Shown one piece after another: positions 52,251 through 61,161 of a DNA stretch of 64,000 bases. The position numbers and the translations under genes are program-made. Origin of the DNA: Methanosphaera sp. ISO3-F5 (lineage in GTDB: Archaea > Methanobacteriota > Methanobacteria > Methanobacteriales > Methanobacteriaceae). The stretch covers positions 1,459,426-1,523,425 of the forward strand of contig NZ_CP118753.2 of NCBI RefSeq assembly GCF_034480035.2, read 5' to 3'. The notes under the pieces are model-generated. The model saw only the letters and a program-made list of their open reading frames with translations, made no database searches and had not been told where the DNA came from. Numbering within the stretch: the first letter of the stretch is position 1; each line of letters opens with the position of its first letter.

Positions 52251-53954
52251 ATGAGTGAAAGTATACCAGAACTGTTGGACGTAAAACCAACAGTAACCTA
52301 TAAAGAAGATGTGGAACCAGTACCAATAAATGAGGTTGGAGCAGACAGTTTCATAGTAACAAGCGACAATGAGGGAAACCTCTACAGCAGGGAAAAAGGA
52401 GTATTTAAAAGCTACTATGATAGCACGGATAGTTTCAGTGAATCAGCACAACGAGGCGAAAACTATCATGGAGTCAAATATAAAACACCAGCATATCCAA
52501 GTAGCTTCCTAACATTCCTATCACGGAATAATTGGGTATTCCGGCAGTGTGCAGAACGAGTTGCGAATGACTGTATCAAGAATGGTTTTGATATTGTTAG
52601 CCGGAGTGGTCTGGAAGATGATAGTGACATTGAAGCAAAGCAGGAATTACTGGACTGGTTTAACCGTATGCCCGTACCTATCACAGAGGTAATACATGAT
52701 GTGATTTACACGTATGAGATTAGTGGGCGTGCAGGTGTAGAGATAATACGAGAGGACACACTTGATAGTCCTATGCAGTACTTAAAAAACTTTGACATTG
52801 TGAATGCTAAGCTTTGCAGTGATGGGAAACGAGTAGTACAGACAATTAACGGTGAAGACACATTCTTCATACTATACAATACCAACAAGGAAAACGGGCA
52901 AACAAGATACCTTAACCGTTACACTGGTGAATGGAGTAATACTAGTTTTGGCAAAGATAACGATGCACATGAGGTCTTATGGTATTATCGTTATGACCTT
53001 GGAGCTAACGAGTATGGTGTGCCACTCATTGCACCTGGACTAAGAATAGTTGAGATGGAGCGAGGGCGTGAAAATTATATTATTGATTTCTTTGTGAATT
53101 TTGGTATGCCTGCTTGGATTGTTAGTATTACTGGGCAGTTTTATGATGAGGAGAATCGTCGGTATTTGCCGGATGGTAGTTTGAATCCTAATTTTGATGT
53201 GACTAAAACAATAAGATACAAGATTGGGCAACAGATACAAGAAATTATTGATGGTGGTCATCATGGTGCTATTGTTATGAGTTTCCCTACTACTAGTGGT
53301 CAAGACCCTGTTAAGGTGGATATTGTGCCATTAGCTGTTGATGTGAAGGAAGCTAGTTTCAGAGGACTGCGTGAGGATAATAAGAAAGACTTGTGTGGTA
53401 TGATGGGTGTTGATGTGCAACTCATAGGTGAAGTGGAAAATGGTGCTATGGGTAATAATGCAATGGACAGTCTATTATTACAGCATAATGATAACAAGAT
53501 TAAACCTACACAGTCTACTATTACAACACCATTGAGTAAGTTGTTGCTCTTTGAGAACAAGACCACGTTCAAGCATGATATTAGTAATGTTCGGTTTAAA
53601 CTGCTTGATTTCATAGAACAGAATATTACGGAGAACGTGTCAAGAGATGCGGACCTCGTACTTAAGGGACTTATGAAGCCAAGGGAATTCCAGAACAAAT
53701 ATAGTAAAGCATTGGGTATAACTAGTGATAGTGAAGAACCATTACTTGACGAGTACTGTTTGAATGGTGTGCCACTTGGTGTGGTTGCAGAGAAGGGAGC
53801 AATAACAGAACTTAATGTTAATGCATTGAGTAATCAAGTGTTGAAGGAGGGACGAGCCTTTGAACGAAAACAAGAAAATATACTACAAGCTAAAAAGTAT
53901 GCTAGTAAAGGACGACTTTCTGTTATCAAAGAAGCAATCCTCGGACACAGATAA
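52251..53954 (+). CDS. Portal protein
   Basis: A protein of about 567 residues that would form the dodecameric DNA entry ring at a capsid vertex. Portal features include NNWVFRQCAERVANDCIKNG, GRAGVEIIRED, the long central GVPLIAPGLRIVEMERGREN and the helical C-terminal wing/stem (GEVENGAMGNNAMDS). It follows terminase by 73 bp. TTG 52239 is a possible earlier start; ATG 52251 is preferred. Confidence 0.85.
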   Translation: MSESIPELLDVKPTVTYKEDVEPVPINEVGADSFIVTSDNEGNLYSREKGVFKSYYDSTDSFSESAQRGENYHGVKYKTPAYPSSFLTFLSRNNWVFRQCAERVANDCIKNGFDIVSRSGLEDDSDIEAKQELLDWFNRMPVPITEVIHDVIYTYEISGRAGVEIIREDTLDSPMQYLKNFDIVNAKLCSDGKRVVQTINGEDTFFILYNTNKENGQTRYLNRYTGEWSNTSFGKDNDAHEVLWYYRYDLGANEYGVPLIAPGLRIVEMERGRENYIIDFFVNFGMPAWIVSITGQFYDEENRRYLPDGSLNPNFDVTKTIRYKIGQQIQEIIDGGHHGAIVMSFPTTSGQDPVKVDIVPLAVDVKEASFRGLREDNKKDLCGMMGVDVQLIGEVENGAMGNNAMDSLLLQHNDNKIKPTQSTITTPLSKLLLFENKTTFKHDISNVRFKLLDFIEQNITENVSRDADLVLKGLMKPREFQNKYSKALGITSDSEEPLLDEYCLNGVPLGVVAEKGAITELNVNALSNQVLKEGRAFERKQENILQAKKYASKGRLSVIKEAILGHR

Positions 53955-55002
53955 CAACATAAACTTACTGGCAACACAACTGGAAGCATGGTTTGACAAC
54001 ATATACAAGATAATACTACGGCGATTAAAACAAGACCATATCAACTACCTGTACCAGATAGAAGAAATAATACGAGACCACACGGAAGAATACAATGACA
54101 TACTAGCAAGTAACATACACGATTACTACATCAGTACTAGTGAAACTAAGGAAGCACAGATTAATAACAAGGTTGCAAACAAAACACTAGACAATAGTTT
54201 ATTATATCATGTGGCCGGTAAAGACAGACAAGGTAACCTAGACCCTTGGATAAATAATGTTGATGAGGATAATGAGATACTAGAACAAATCAAGAAACAA
54301 CTACGATACAATAACAACATCCAAACCACACTAAACAAGTACCTAAGAAAACAGGGACACCAAATAAACCTGAGAGGCACATTCCAACCTACAACATTCA
54401 GCATAACAGAATTACTGGAACATGAGATTGACGAAGCTATAACAGAGTATATGAGTAGTAATATATTTACTGCCAGTGAATCCACATTAACAAGGGTAAC
54501 ACAAGAGATATACGATATAATACGGAAAGAATACGGGGAAGACGGGCAGGGCATACCCCAAGTAACCACTGAGATACAGAAACAGTTCACAGAGTTAAAA
54601 AGATTTGAAGCAGAAAGAATAGCACGGACAGAAACATTAAAAGCACAAGGACATGCTGCATGGAAACGTTTAGTAAACAATCCCGATTGTGAATATATAC
54701 AATGGAAAAGTACTGATGATGAAAAAACAAGGGAAAGCCATGTGGAACTAAACGGTGAAATCACTTATGCTGATGGTAACGGTGTATTCAGTAACGGTTT
54801 GCAGTATCCGGGTGATGCGAATGGTGACATTGAAGAATGGATTAACTGTCGGTGTGACCCTGTAGCGTTTATACCGGAGCTTGGTTTTGTACCTCCACCG
54901 GGGGCGAGTAACTGGTATGAAGATGAAATGCTGTTTGATACTAGTATTGAGATTCCAGAGGTGCATGTGGAAATGGATGAGTACTTGGCGAGCTGGTGGT
55001 AA
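53860..55002 (+). CDS. MuF/SPP1 gp7-type minor head protein
   Basis: A 380-residue minor head protein. The MuF domain shows FEAERIARTETLKAQGHAAW, STDDEKTRESHVELNG, FSNGLQYPGD and EEWINCRCDPVAF. Such proteins sit inside the head near the portal and may be injected. It begins at a TTG within the portal gene (95-bp overlap), supported by AAGGAGG 8-9 nt upstream; no ATG is available near it. Confidence 0.9.
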   Translation: MNENKKIYYKLKSMLVKDDFLLSKKQSSDTDNNINLLATQLEAWFDNIYKIILRRLKQDHINYLYQIEEIIRDHTEEYNDILASNIHDYYISTSETKEAQINNKVANKTLDNSLLYHVAGKDRQGNLDPWINNVDEDNEILEQIKKQLRYNNNIQTTLNKYLRKQGHQINLRGTFQPTTFSITELLEHEIDEAITEYMSSNIFTASESTLTRVTQEIYDIIRKEYGEDGQGIPQVTTEIQKQFTELKRFEAERIARTETLKAQGHAAWKRLVNNPDCEYIQWKSTDDEKTRESHVELNGEITYADGNGVFSNGLQYPGDANGDIEEWINCRCDPVAFIPELGFVPPPGASNWYEDEMLFDTSIEIPEVHVEMDEYLASWW

Positions 55003-55217
55003 TAGTGTTACGTGAGGATTTGTTTTTGATGATACGATCTTATTTCAGGATGGTTGATTGTGGTTTGTGTGCTAATAGTGGGGTTAATGTTACTCCTTGT
55101 AAGTTTTGTGATAATCGTGAGGGTAATATTATGTGGCATATTAGCGATGAGTATGCGATGCAATTAACGGACGAGTTGATTAAGATTGTGCAAAGCAAAG
55201 AGGAAACAGTTAATTAA
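54996..55217 (+). CDS. Small zinc-ribbon protein (up to 73 aa)
   Basis: Up to 73 residues with a zinc site CGLCANSGVNVTPCKFCDN and a C-terminal helix. The start is unclear: GTG 54996, GTG 55005 or ATG 55029. It overlaps the MuF gene end. Confidence 0.5.
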   Translation: MVIVLREDLFLMIRSYFRMVDCGLCANSGVNVTPCKFCDNREGNIMWHISDEYAMQLTDELIKIVQSKEETVN

Positions 55218-55218
55218 A

Positions 55219-55317
55219 ATGGTGGGACATGATAAGATTATTGTATCACCACCACGTAGTGAAGAAAAAAGGTGTGTTAATATACATCAAGCAATATTAT
55301 ACTTACGAAGGAAGTAA
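55219..55317 (+). CDS. Possible small basic protein (32 aa)
   Basis: A 32-residue frame (MVGHDKIIVSPPRSEEKRCV...) begins 1 bp after the previous stop and ends 5 bp before the next start. Placement supports it, but no ribosome site is clear. Confidence 0.3.
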   Translation: MVGHDKIIVSPPRSEEKRCVNIHQAILYLRRK

Positions 55318-55322
55318 TAATA

Positions 55323-55490
55323 ATGGTTAGCGGATACTATGAATACAGATTAAAAGAATTAAATGACTTAATAAGCATATGCAATGGGCATGTAACAGAT
55401 GATGAACTTGAAGAACTAAAACATGAAAGAGACAGTATACTATATGAGTTAAGACATATTGAAAGCTTACCCAAACAATACAACAAATAA
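55323..55490 (+). CDS. Coiled-coil microprotein (55 aa)
   Basis: Fifty-five residues, MVSGYYEYRLKELNDLIS... and DDELEELKHERDSILYELR, a two-helix coiled coil. GAAGGAAG is upstream. Similar small coiled coils occur among viral morphogenesis genes. Confidence 0.5.
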   Translation: MVSGYYEYRLKELNDLISICNGHVTDDELEELKHERDSILYELRHIESLPKQYNK

Positions 55491-55506
55491 TGGAGATGAA
55501 TAATAT

Positions 55507-55692
55507 ATGAAATTAAAAGTAAACACAAAAAACCGCAGATATGATTTCACACAAAAAGAAGTAACCAGTATAGTAGAACGAAAAAGCAAATCACATGGGG
55601 ATTTGTTGTGGCTTGTTTTGAAGTGTGGTGATGTTGATCTTGCAAGGTTCCGTATGGATGAAGTGGAGTGTATACTCTTTACTGATGTATAA
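55507..55692 (+). CDS. Small basic protein (61 aa)
   Basis: Sixty-one residues, MKLKVNTKNRRYDFTQKEV..., beta strands at both ends. TGGAGATG is about 12 nt upstream. No family recognised. Confidence 0.5.
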   Translation: MKLKVNTKNRRYDFTQKEVTSIVERKSKSHGDLLWLVLKCGDVDLARFRMDEVECILFTDV

Positions 55693-55823
55693 TGGTTGAA
55701 CATTGTACTATCTTTTTATTGTTTTTGTTGAACGCTTTTTTTTAATCCCCTTGGGGATTGTATTTTCATAATGTTAATTGTTTAACAGAAAAGAGGTAAT
55801 ATTAAAAAAACTAATAAAAAAAT

Positions 55824-55913
55824 GGTTGTCACCAGCTAGTGGTACACAATACAATATACTCTCCATCACTGAGTATTAACTTTGTTGTTGTGGTGCAACT
55901 CCACAGACAACCC
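55824..55913 (+). ncRNA. tRNA-like element (about 90 nt) with anticodon-arm-like hairpin
   Basis: Acceptor GGTTGTC (55824-55830) pairs 7/7 with GACAACC (55906-55912). T-arm is TGTGG-TGCAACT-CCACA (55889-55905). The 58-nt middle holds a 6-bp hairpin ATACTC/GAGTAT (55856-55861, 55871-55876) with a 9-nt loop TCCATCACT in the anticodon-arm position, and GCTAGTGGTA resembling part of a D-loop. It is the most tRNA-like of the six, but no standard D-stem forms. The rest of 55693-56105 shows no gene; it is the leader of the capsid ORF. Confidence 0.65.
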
Positions 55914-56105
55914 ACTTCACCGCCCCCTTTTCTACTCCCTTTTATTTTTATTTATAACCTATTAACTTTTACAATTTTTCATTTTTTCATTAATAAATTA
56001 CAAACAAGACAAAAGCAAAGGAAACACAACCAATTATCCGAATAGTTTCCTTTATAATAATACCTTTAACCGCCACAACTAATAAATTTAACGGAGCAAA
56101 CGCTT

Positions 56106-58406
56106 ATGACAATCAGAGTAGGCGGACCCATTCTCGTACCAGACACACCAGACTGTGACTACAAAAATGGTGAAGAAATACTATCAGCAGAGAAAATAGA
56201 TCAACTCAAACAAACATTCAAAGCATATAACATAGTAGATTATCAACACCAATTCACCAATCAAAAAAACAACTATTTCTTAGAAAACATTGGGGAACCA
56301 GTCAGACTGGTCACACTAGACAAAGAATTAACATTCAAAGATGTAACCGGAACCGATATAACAGTACCACCCGGCACACTATGGCTAGATACTGATATTC
56401 ATGATGAAACAGTATGCAAAGAAGTAGAAAATAAAGAAATAGTCGCATACAGTGTAACAGTAAGTGAGAAAGAGGACGCAGACGAAGTAATAAACATTTA
56501 CAAGAATGTAAGCTCCAAACAAAGCAGAAAACAGGATTACACCAAGGAAATGGAAAGGATAAACGAGAAAATATCCAGTAAAAGAACACTAATACGGGAC
56601 ATACAAAACCCCGTACTATTAACAGTTAGTGTTGTGAAGTTTCCATGCGTGAACAAAGCCAAATTCTGCCAACAAAGCATAAAAAAAGTAGGAGGAGCAA
56701 CTAAAATGTCAAACAATGAAAATAACGATAATGCTAATAATAAATTCCTTAACTCCCTCAAAAATGCTGTAAACGAATTCAGAGGTGAAACACAACAAGA
56801 TAACACACCAACTGAAGATGCAGACATTGAAGCAATGATGGATGAAAAAGTGGAGAAAATGAGGGACGAACTCAAAAAAGACATGCAAACTAACCAAGAG
56901 GAAGTTTTAAATGCTATTAAGAGTTTAAGAACTGCTCCACGCCTTAGTGATGAGGACACACTCCTTGTTGATGATGGTACTGGTGATGATGGTGTAACAC
57001 CTGCAATCAACCAAGACCCAGACGAAGGCACAACAGGTGAAGGTGCAACTGGTGAAGATGAAGACGAAAAACCAGAAAAGGACACCACACCAGAAGACAA
57101 AAAAGAAGACAACACCGATGATGAAGGAGACGAACCACCAAAAACCAAAACCAGAAAAGGCAAAGGTGGCAAATCCAAGAAAAACAAGGACGATACCATC
57201 ATCTATGCACAACCAAGTGCACAACAAAGCAGAAAAAGCGGAAAACTAGAGGAGGATAAAAAAGTGACAATAAAAAGAAACGAAGATGACGTAATATACG
57301 ACGCAATCAAAAACGGTATGAGTACCAAAGGAATCAACATCGAAGACATAGACCTCACCGGTACAGGATTACACAGCACCTATGAAAATGATGTATTCTT
57401 ATCATTACTCAACAACAAGTATGCAGCAGAAGTGTACAAAGCCAGTTTCGGTGAAGATGACAGTAACAAAGCAATACTCAGTACTAATGTATTCAGTACC
57501 TTTGTAACCAAGCTCATACAAGAAGAACCAATATTCCTAGATTGTGGATACCAGACCGGACACCATGGTAAAGGTTACATATACAACCTTGACAATGGAA
57601 CCTACGATACAGAAGACGGACACTTGCCAGAGAACTTTTACTTTGACAGTGACCCTGCCGATGATGAATTTGACATTGATGTAAGAGAAATCAAATGTTA
57701 CACACAAAGAAGACGTGTTACAATAAGTGACAGACAAAGATTATCCAACGTGTATGGTGATGATCTTGTAAACAAAGTATTAGAAATCAGCCGTAAAAAA
57801 TTATTCAGAGGAGTTTATGCAGCTCGTGTATGGTCTGATACCACACTTGCAAATAGTGTAGACAAACAATATCGTAGACAAGATGGTCTTGTAAAACAGG
57901 CAGGAGTACAATTAACTGGTTCTGATGTGAACTTTGATAATCCTGTTGATGTATTCAGTAGCATGTTCTATGCACTTCCAGAAGAAGCTAGAACTCCAAG
58001 CGATTACACATTCTATGTACCTACCAACCTATACCTTGGTTATTACAATTACATAACTAATGCTAAAAAGGAAACTAAGTATGAATGGGTATCACAAGAA
58101 CAAACCTTGTTCTGGAACAATATTCCTATTAAAGTCAGTCCAACGCTTAACAGAGCAGACATGAAAACACTTGTATATGGTGGGGACAGTGCTGCTTTAC
58201 TTATTAATCCACAGGAAACTCAGCTTATTGTGGGTAGGGAAGCAGGTATTGAACCAAAACGTAATGCTGACACATCATCTGATACGTTCTATGAAACAAT
58301 TGATACTGCTGTAGTATATAATCAACCAGATTATAATGTTGCACTTAAGATTGGTGCAGATGATTATGAGGGACTTGTTGGCAAATCTGGTGATGACCAA
58401 CCATAA
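56106..58406 (+). CDS. Prohead protease (XkdF-like) - scaffold - major capsid protein in one frame
   Basis: A 766-residue ORF with three parts. Residues 1-195 look like an XkdF-type serine protease (IVDYQHQFT, LWLDTDIHDETVCKEVENKE, IVAYSVT). Residues 200-385 are acidic, coiled and low complexity, like a scaffold. Residues 387-766 are an HK97-like capsid protein. Two in-frame internal starts have strong ribosome sites: AGGAGG before ATG 56706 (scaffold start) and AGGAGG 8 nt before GTG 57264 (capsid start, 380 aa). Nested translation would make capsid and scaffold in excess of the full protease fusion. Confidence 0.85.
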   Translation: MTIRVGGPILVPDTPDCDYKNGEEILSAEKIDQLKQTFKAYNIVDYQHQFTNQKNNYFLENIGEPVRLVTLDKELTFKDVTGTDITVPPGTLWLDTDIHDETVCKEVENKEIVAYSVTVSEKEDADEVINIYKNVSSKQSRKQDYTKEMERINEKISSKRTLIRDIQNPVLLTVSVVKFPCVNKAKFCQQSIKKVGGATKMSNNENNDNANNKFLNSLKNAVNEFRGETQQDNTPTEDADIEAMMDEKVEKMRDELKKDMQTNQEEVLNAIKSLRTAPRLSDEDTLLVDDGTGDDGVTPAINQDPDEGTTGEGATGEDEDEKPEKDTTPEDKKEDNTDDEGDEPPKTKTRKGKGGKSKKNKDDTIIYAQPSAQQSRKSGKLEEDKKVTIKRNEDDVIYDAIKNGMSTKGINIEDIDLTGTGLHSTYENDVFLSLLNNKYAAEVYKASFGEDDSNKAILSTNVFSTFVTKLIQEEPIFLDCGYQTGHHGKGYIYNLDNGTYDTEDGHLPENFYFDSDPADDEFDIDVREIKCYTQRRRVTISDRQRLSNVYGDDLVNKVLEISRKKLFRGVYAARVWSDTTLANSVDKQYRRQDGLVKQAGVQLTGSDVNFDNPVDVFSSMFYALPEEARTPSDYTFYVPTNLYLGYYNYITNAKKETKYEWVSQEQTLFWNNIPIKVSPTLNRADMKTLVYGGDSAALLINPQETQLIVGREAGIEPKRNADTSSDTFYETIDTAVVYNQPDYNVALKIGADDYEGLVGKSGDDQP
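56690..56708 (+). promoter_or_regulatory. Internal ribosome binding site and start for scaffold-capsid
   Basis: AGGAGG at 56690-56695, in frame ATG at 56706, spacing 10 nt. The product begins MSNNENNDNANNKFLNSLKN, a natural scaffold start. Confidence 0.65.
57250..57266 (+). promoter_or_regulatory. Internal ribosome binding site and GTG start for the capsid protein
   Basis: AGGAGG at 57250-57255, in frame GTG at 57264, spacing 8 nt. The product begins (M)TIKRNEDDVIYDAIKNG, right at the boundary between basic linker and capsid fold. Confidence 0.65.
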
Positions 58407-58419
58407 GACTGGGTGTAAT

Positions 58420-58470
58420 ATGATGGTATAAAAAGGATATGGTTTTCCATAATTATACCATCATTTTTTT
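58420..58470 (+). terminator. Long hairpin with T run after the capsid gene
   Basis: ATGATGGTATAA (58420-58431) pairs 12/12 with TTATACCATCAT (58453-58464), with a nested TATGG/CCATA hairpin in the loop, followed by seven Ts. It would end or attenuate capsid transcripts and protect their 3' ends. Confidence 0.7.
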
Positions 58471-58523
58471 ACCCCATTTAATCCTTTAATAAAAGTAATA
58501 GCATTTTTGGGAGGTGAACACCC

Positions 58524-58982
58524 GTGACACTTACTCCGTACTGCACAGTAGAAGATGTAAAAGATATAAGCAGAGTAACACACAAAAAAATAGGATTAGA
58601 CAAAGCAACACAACCAGAAAAACTAGACGAAATATTAAGCAAATGGATACTGGAAGCAACAGCATTAATCAATGATTACACTAATAATCCATTGACAAGC
58701 GAGGAATACACAGCACAAGAAACCAAGTATTATGTGTACCGCAATGTAGCTAGCCGTATTGTTGCGAATATGTGTGCCTTAGCTGCTGCATACAAAAGCC
58801 ACAGTGTAGTGAAAATCAATGATTGGACGATTGGAACAATACCATCCGAGATATTTCCATTAAAAATTAAACAAGAACTAGACAATTACAAGAGCGAAAG
58901 CACTGGTAACAGCCTAGGATTCGGAATACTAACAGTAAAAGGCAGGGGAATATTCAATGAAAATAGAGATAAGATTGGGTGA
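58524..58982 (+). CDS. Head-tail connector protein (gp6-like)
   Basis: A 152-residue helical protein starting TLTPYCTVEDVKDISRV, the usual opening of gp6-like head-tail adaptors that bind the portal. The start is GTG 58524, with GGGAGGTGA 6 nt upstream. Overlaps the next gene by 26 bp. Confidence 0.75.
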   Translation: MTLTPYCTVEDVKDISRVTHKKIGLDKATQPEKLDEILSKWILEATALINDYTNNPLTSEEYTAQETKYYVYRNVASRIVANMCALAAAYKSHSVVKINDWTIGTIPSEIFPLKIKQELDNYKSESTGNSLGFGILTVKGRGIFNENRDKIG

Positions 58983-59400
58983 AGAATTTAAATTTTTTAA
59001 CGGGCAACCTGAAAAGGTTACTCGTTCCTTTCTCAATTTATCAGAGGAAGCATTAACCACTGAAGTCAAAGACGAAACACCAGTACAACGCGGAAAATTA
59101 AGGAACAGTTGGACTCCAAAACTATACCCTGACCGACTAGTAGTAAGCAATAGCAGAGAATACGCAGTATTCGTAGAAAAAGGAACAGGTATATTCGGAC
59201 CAAGACGGCACAGAATATTCAGCCGGAACGGTGGACCAATGCGTGCAATCATCGACAAGGAGGAAGTATACTTCACCAACCACAGAGGACAACCCGGTCA
59301 ACACATGGCTGAAAAAGGATTCATGAATTATCGTAAACGTATACCCAACCTGTTTAGAACAGCTGTTTATACTAATACAAGAAAAAGTGGAGGGAAATAA
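58957..59400 (+). CDS. HK97 gp10-like head-tail joining protein
   Basis: A 147-residue protein of the gp10/neck family: TTEVKDETPVQRGKLRNSW and REYAVFVEKGTGIFGPRRHR are characteristic, and FMNYRKRIPNLFRTAV ends it. It would close the neck after packaging. It lies between the connector and the tail-terminator-like gene, as in HK97-type viruses. Confidence 0.85.
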   Translation: MKIEIRLGEEFKFFNGQPEKVTRSFLNLSEEALTTEVKDETPVQRGKLRNSWTPKLYPDRLVVSNSREYAVFVEKGTGIFGPRRHRIFSRNGGPMRAIIDKEEVYFTNHRGQPGQHMAEKGFMNYRKRIPNLFRTAVYTNTRKSGGK

Positions 59401-59403
59401 TAG

Positions 59404-59964
59404 ATGAGTGGATATTATGTTGATATGGTAACACCATTACAACTCATACCAGAAACATTTAGTAATTGGATTACAAGTGAAATACGAGAAGGTGGATTGC
59501 TTGAAGAAATAGACGCTTACTGCCAGACTTTCAGAACTGAGGGAACAGTACAAAGTCATGAAATATGGGTGCATAAAGAAAACTGGCAGATAAACGATGA
59601 AACAAGAACATTCACTATGGGTGATTCATATGTAACAATGGATTATCCCTTCACAGTTGCAATAATAGTTGATATGATAGATGAGGATACAAGCGAACGA
59701 AAAGCGATACAATTACAAGCAAAGACCATAATGGCTATCATGAAAAATTATCAGCGAAACATATTTGAAACTGAACGGGACGGTTTTATTAACTACTTTG
59801 TGATTGATGAGGGTTATAATGATGGTTACCTTGATGCTATAAATCGTGAAGATGATGTTATCATAAAAGGATTCAGAATAACATTCAACATAGACATTTA
59901 CTGGCTTGAATGTTATTATCGCCGACAAAAACAATTAGAAGGAGGTACAACCGAAAATGGTTAA
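59404..59964 (+). CDS. Probable tail terminator/completion protein
   Basis: A 186-residue protein in the slot between neck protein and tail tube, where siphoviruses encode the tail terminator. Size and alpha/beta layout fit, but the sequence shows no decisive motif. Overlaps the tail tube gene by 8 bp. Confidence 0.55.
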   Translation: MSGYYVDMVTPLQLIPETFSNWITSEIREGGLLEEIDAYCQTFRTEGTVQSHEIWVHKENWQINDETRTFTMGDSYVTMDYPFTVAIIVDMIDEDTSERKAIQLQAKTIMAIMKNYQRNIFETERDGFINYFVIDEGYNDGYLDAINREDDVIIKGFRITFNIDIYWLECYYRRQKQLEGGTTENG

Positions 59965-61057
59965 TTATACAGGAATAGTATATGAAGATGCAAATGACCC
60001 ATACGGTACAGACCAGTTCAAAAAGAACAAATCACCACAATTTTATTTGCACGATGATGGACACAGTCCTGACTTGAACATACAAGACTTTGATGATGAA
60101 GATGTACGTAATGGATTGGATGAATTCCGTAATGGTTACTTTGAACCAGAGGGAGATTTATCGCTTACTGCTCATACCAAGAGTGCACCAACGGTATTTT
60201 ATGGTGTTTGTGGATTATACAAATTCACAGAAAACACCGGCACTGCAACAAGTGATGGAAGAAAATTAAACACACACGAATTCTGGATTGGAGACAGAAT
60301 GGAAAGACCATCATTCAACGCAGACTTCACCAGTGGAGACTTCCTACTCAAAAGAATATTCGGAGGAATATTCGACAGTATGGAATGGGATGCAAACCTG
60401 CAAAAGACAACAGTAGATTTATCAATGATCTACAAGAATGAAGCAATCAAGAAAATAGCACTTGAAAGTTACCGTAACAACTTTAACATGCTAAAAACAT
60501 TACCACTTGTAGGTTATGATTACACAGTACAAATAGGAGACCCCGAGGATGGTATGAACAGTAGCAGTAACTGTTTCAACGACTTTAAACTCACAATAGA
60601 AAATAATCATCAGACTGGTGATGATGCACGTTGTCTGGGTAGTATTACTTATGGTTTTAAGCCTATTATGGAGAATTGTAATGTTGAAGCAGAAGCAGTT
60701 ACTAAGTGGAATCGTCGTAATTATGAGTTTATAGCTGGTGCTATGCACAACGAGTATAATCCTAACGAGGATGGTTGGAACACTTACAAACCTTGTAAAG
60801 AGTTTACTAAACCTGTTGTTGTGGCTGCTCAGAGTTGTATTGACCCTGATGAATCAATTACCTTTAAGATGCCGAAGTGCCGTGTGACTCTTGAACCTAT
60901 TGAGGCGGATAGTAATGTACTTGAAGCAACTTTGAAACTTAAACCGTTTAATACGGAGCAGGTTATGATGGCTGATGGTACTACTAAGAAGAAAACTAGT
61001 CTCTATATAAGAGTTATTACTAGTTCTCCTCGTGTAGGACCAGATATACTTGAATAA
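59957..61057 (+). CDS. Major tail tube protein
   Basis: A 366-residue beta-rich protein upstream of the tail chaperones and tape measure, the tube-protein slot. The region GDLSLTAHTKSAPTVFYGVC resembles tail tube proteins, and an extra C-terminal domain makes it longer than most. GGAGG is about 8 nt upstream. A T-rich terminator region (61082-61103) follows. Confidence 0.7.
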   Translation: MVNYTGIVYEDANDPYGTDQFKKNKSPQFYLHDDGHSPDLNIQDFDDEDVRNGLDEFRNGYFEPEGDLSLTAHTKSAPTVFYGVCGLYKFTENTGTATSDGRKLNTHEFWIGDRMERPSFNADFTSGDFLLKRIFGGIFDSMEWDANLQKTTVDLSMIYKNEAIKKIALESYRNNFNMLKTLPLVGYDYTVQIGDPEDGMNSSSNCFNDFKLTIENNHQTGDDARCLGSITYGFKPIMENCNVEAEAVTKWNRRNYEFIAGAMHNEYNPNEDGWNTYKPCKEFTKPVVVAAQSCIDPDESITFKMPKCRVTLEPIEADSNVLEATLKLKPFNTEQVMMADGTTKKKTSLYIRVITSSPRVGPDILE

Positions 61058-61079
61058 CAACTATAAAAGTAGGAAAATT

Positions 61080-61105
61080 ATTTCTTTTTTTTACTTTTTT
61101 TTCAT
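61080..61105 (+). terminator. Oligo-T terminator region
   Basis: Two runs of eight Ts in AT-rich DNA lie between the tail tube and chaperone genes. A probable TATA sequence (TTTTTATACC near 61126) follows, so the chaperone/tape-measure unit may have its own promoter. Confidence 0.4.
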
Positions 61106-61161
61106 AACATCCAATAATAATATTTTTTTTTATACCAAACATATACCGGAGATGATAAAAA

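Noticed and set aside
56335-57249. Several frames on both strands within the capsid ORF
   Set aside because: They are shadows of the low-complexity scaffold region; the long frame has recognisable protease and capsid segments.
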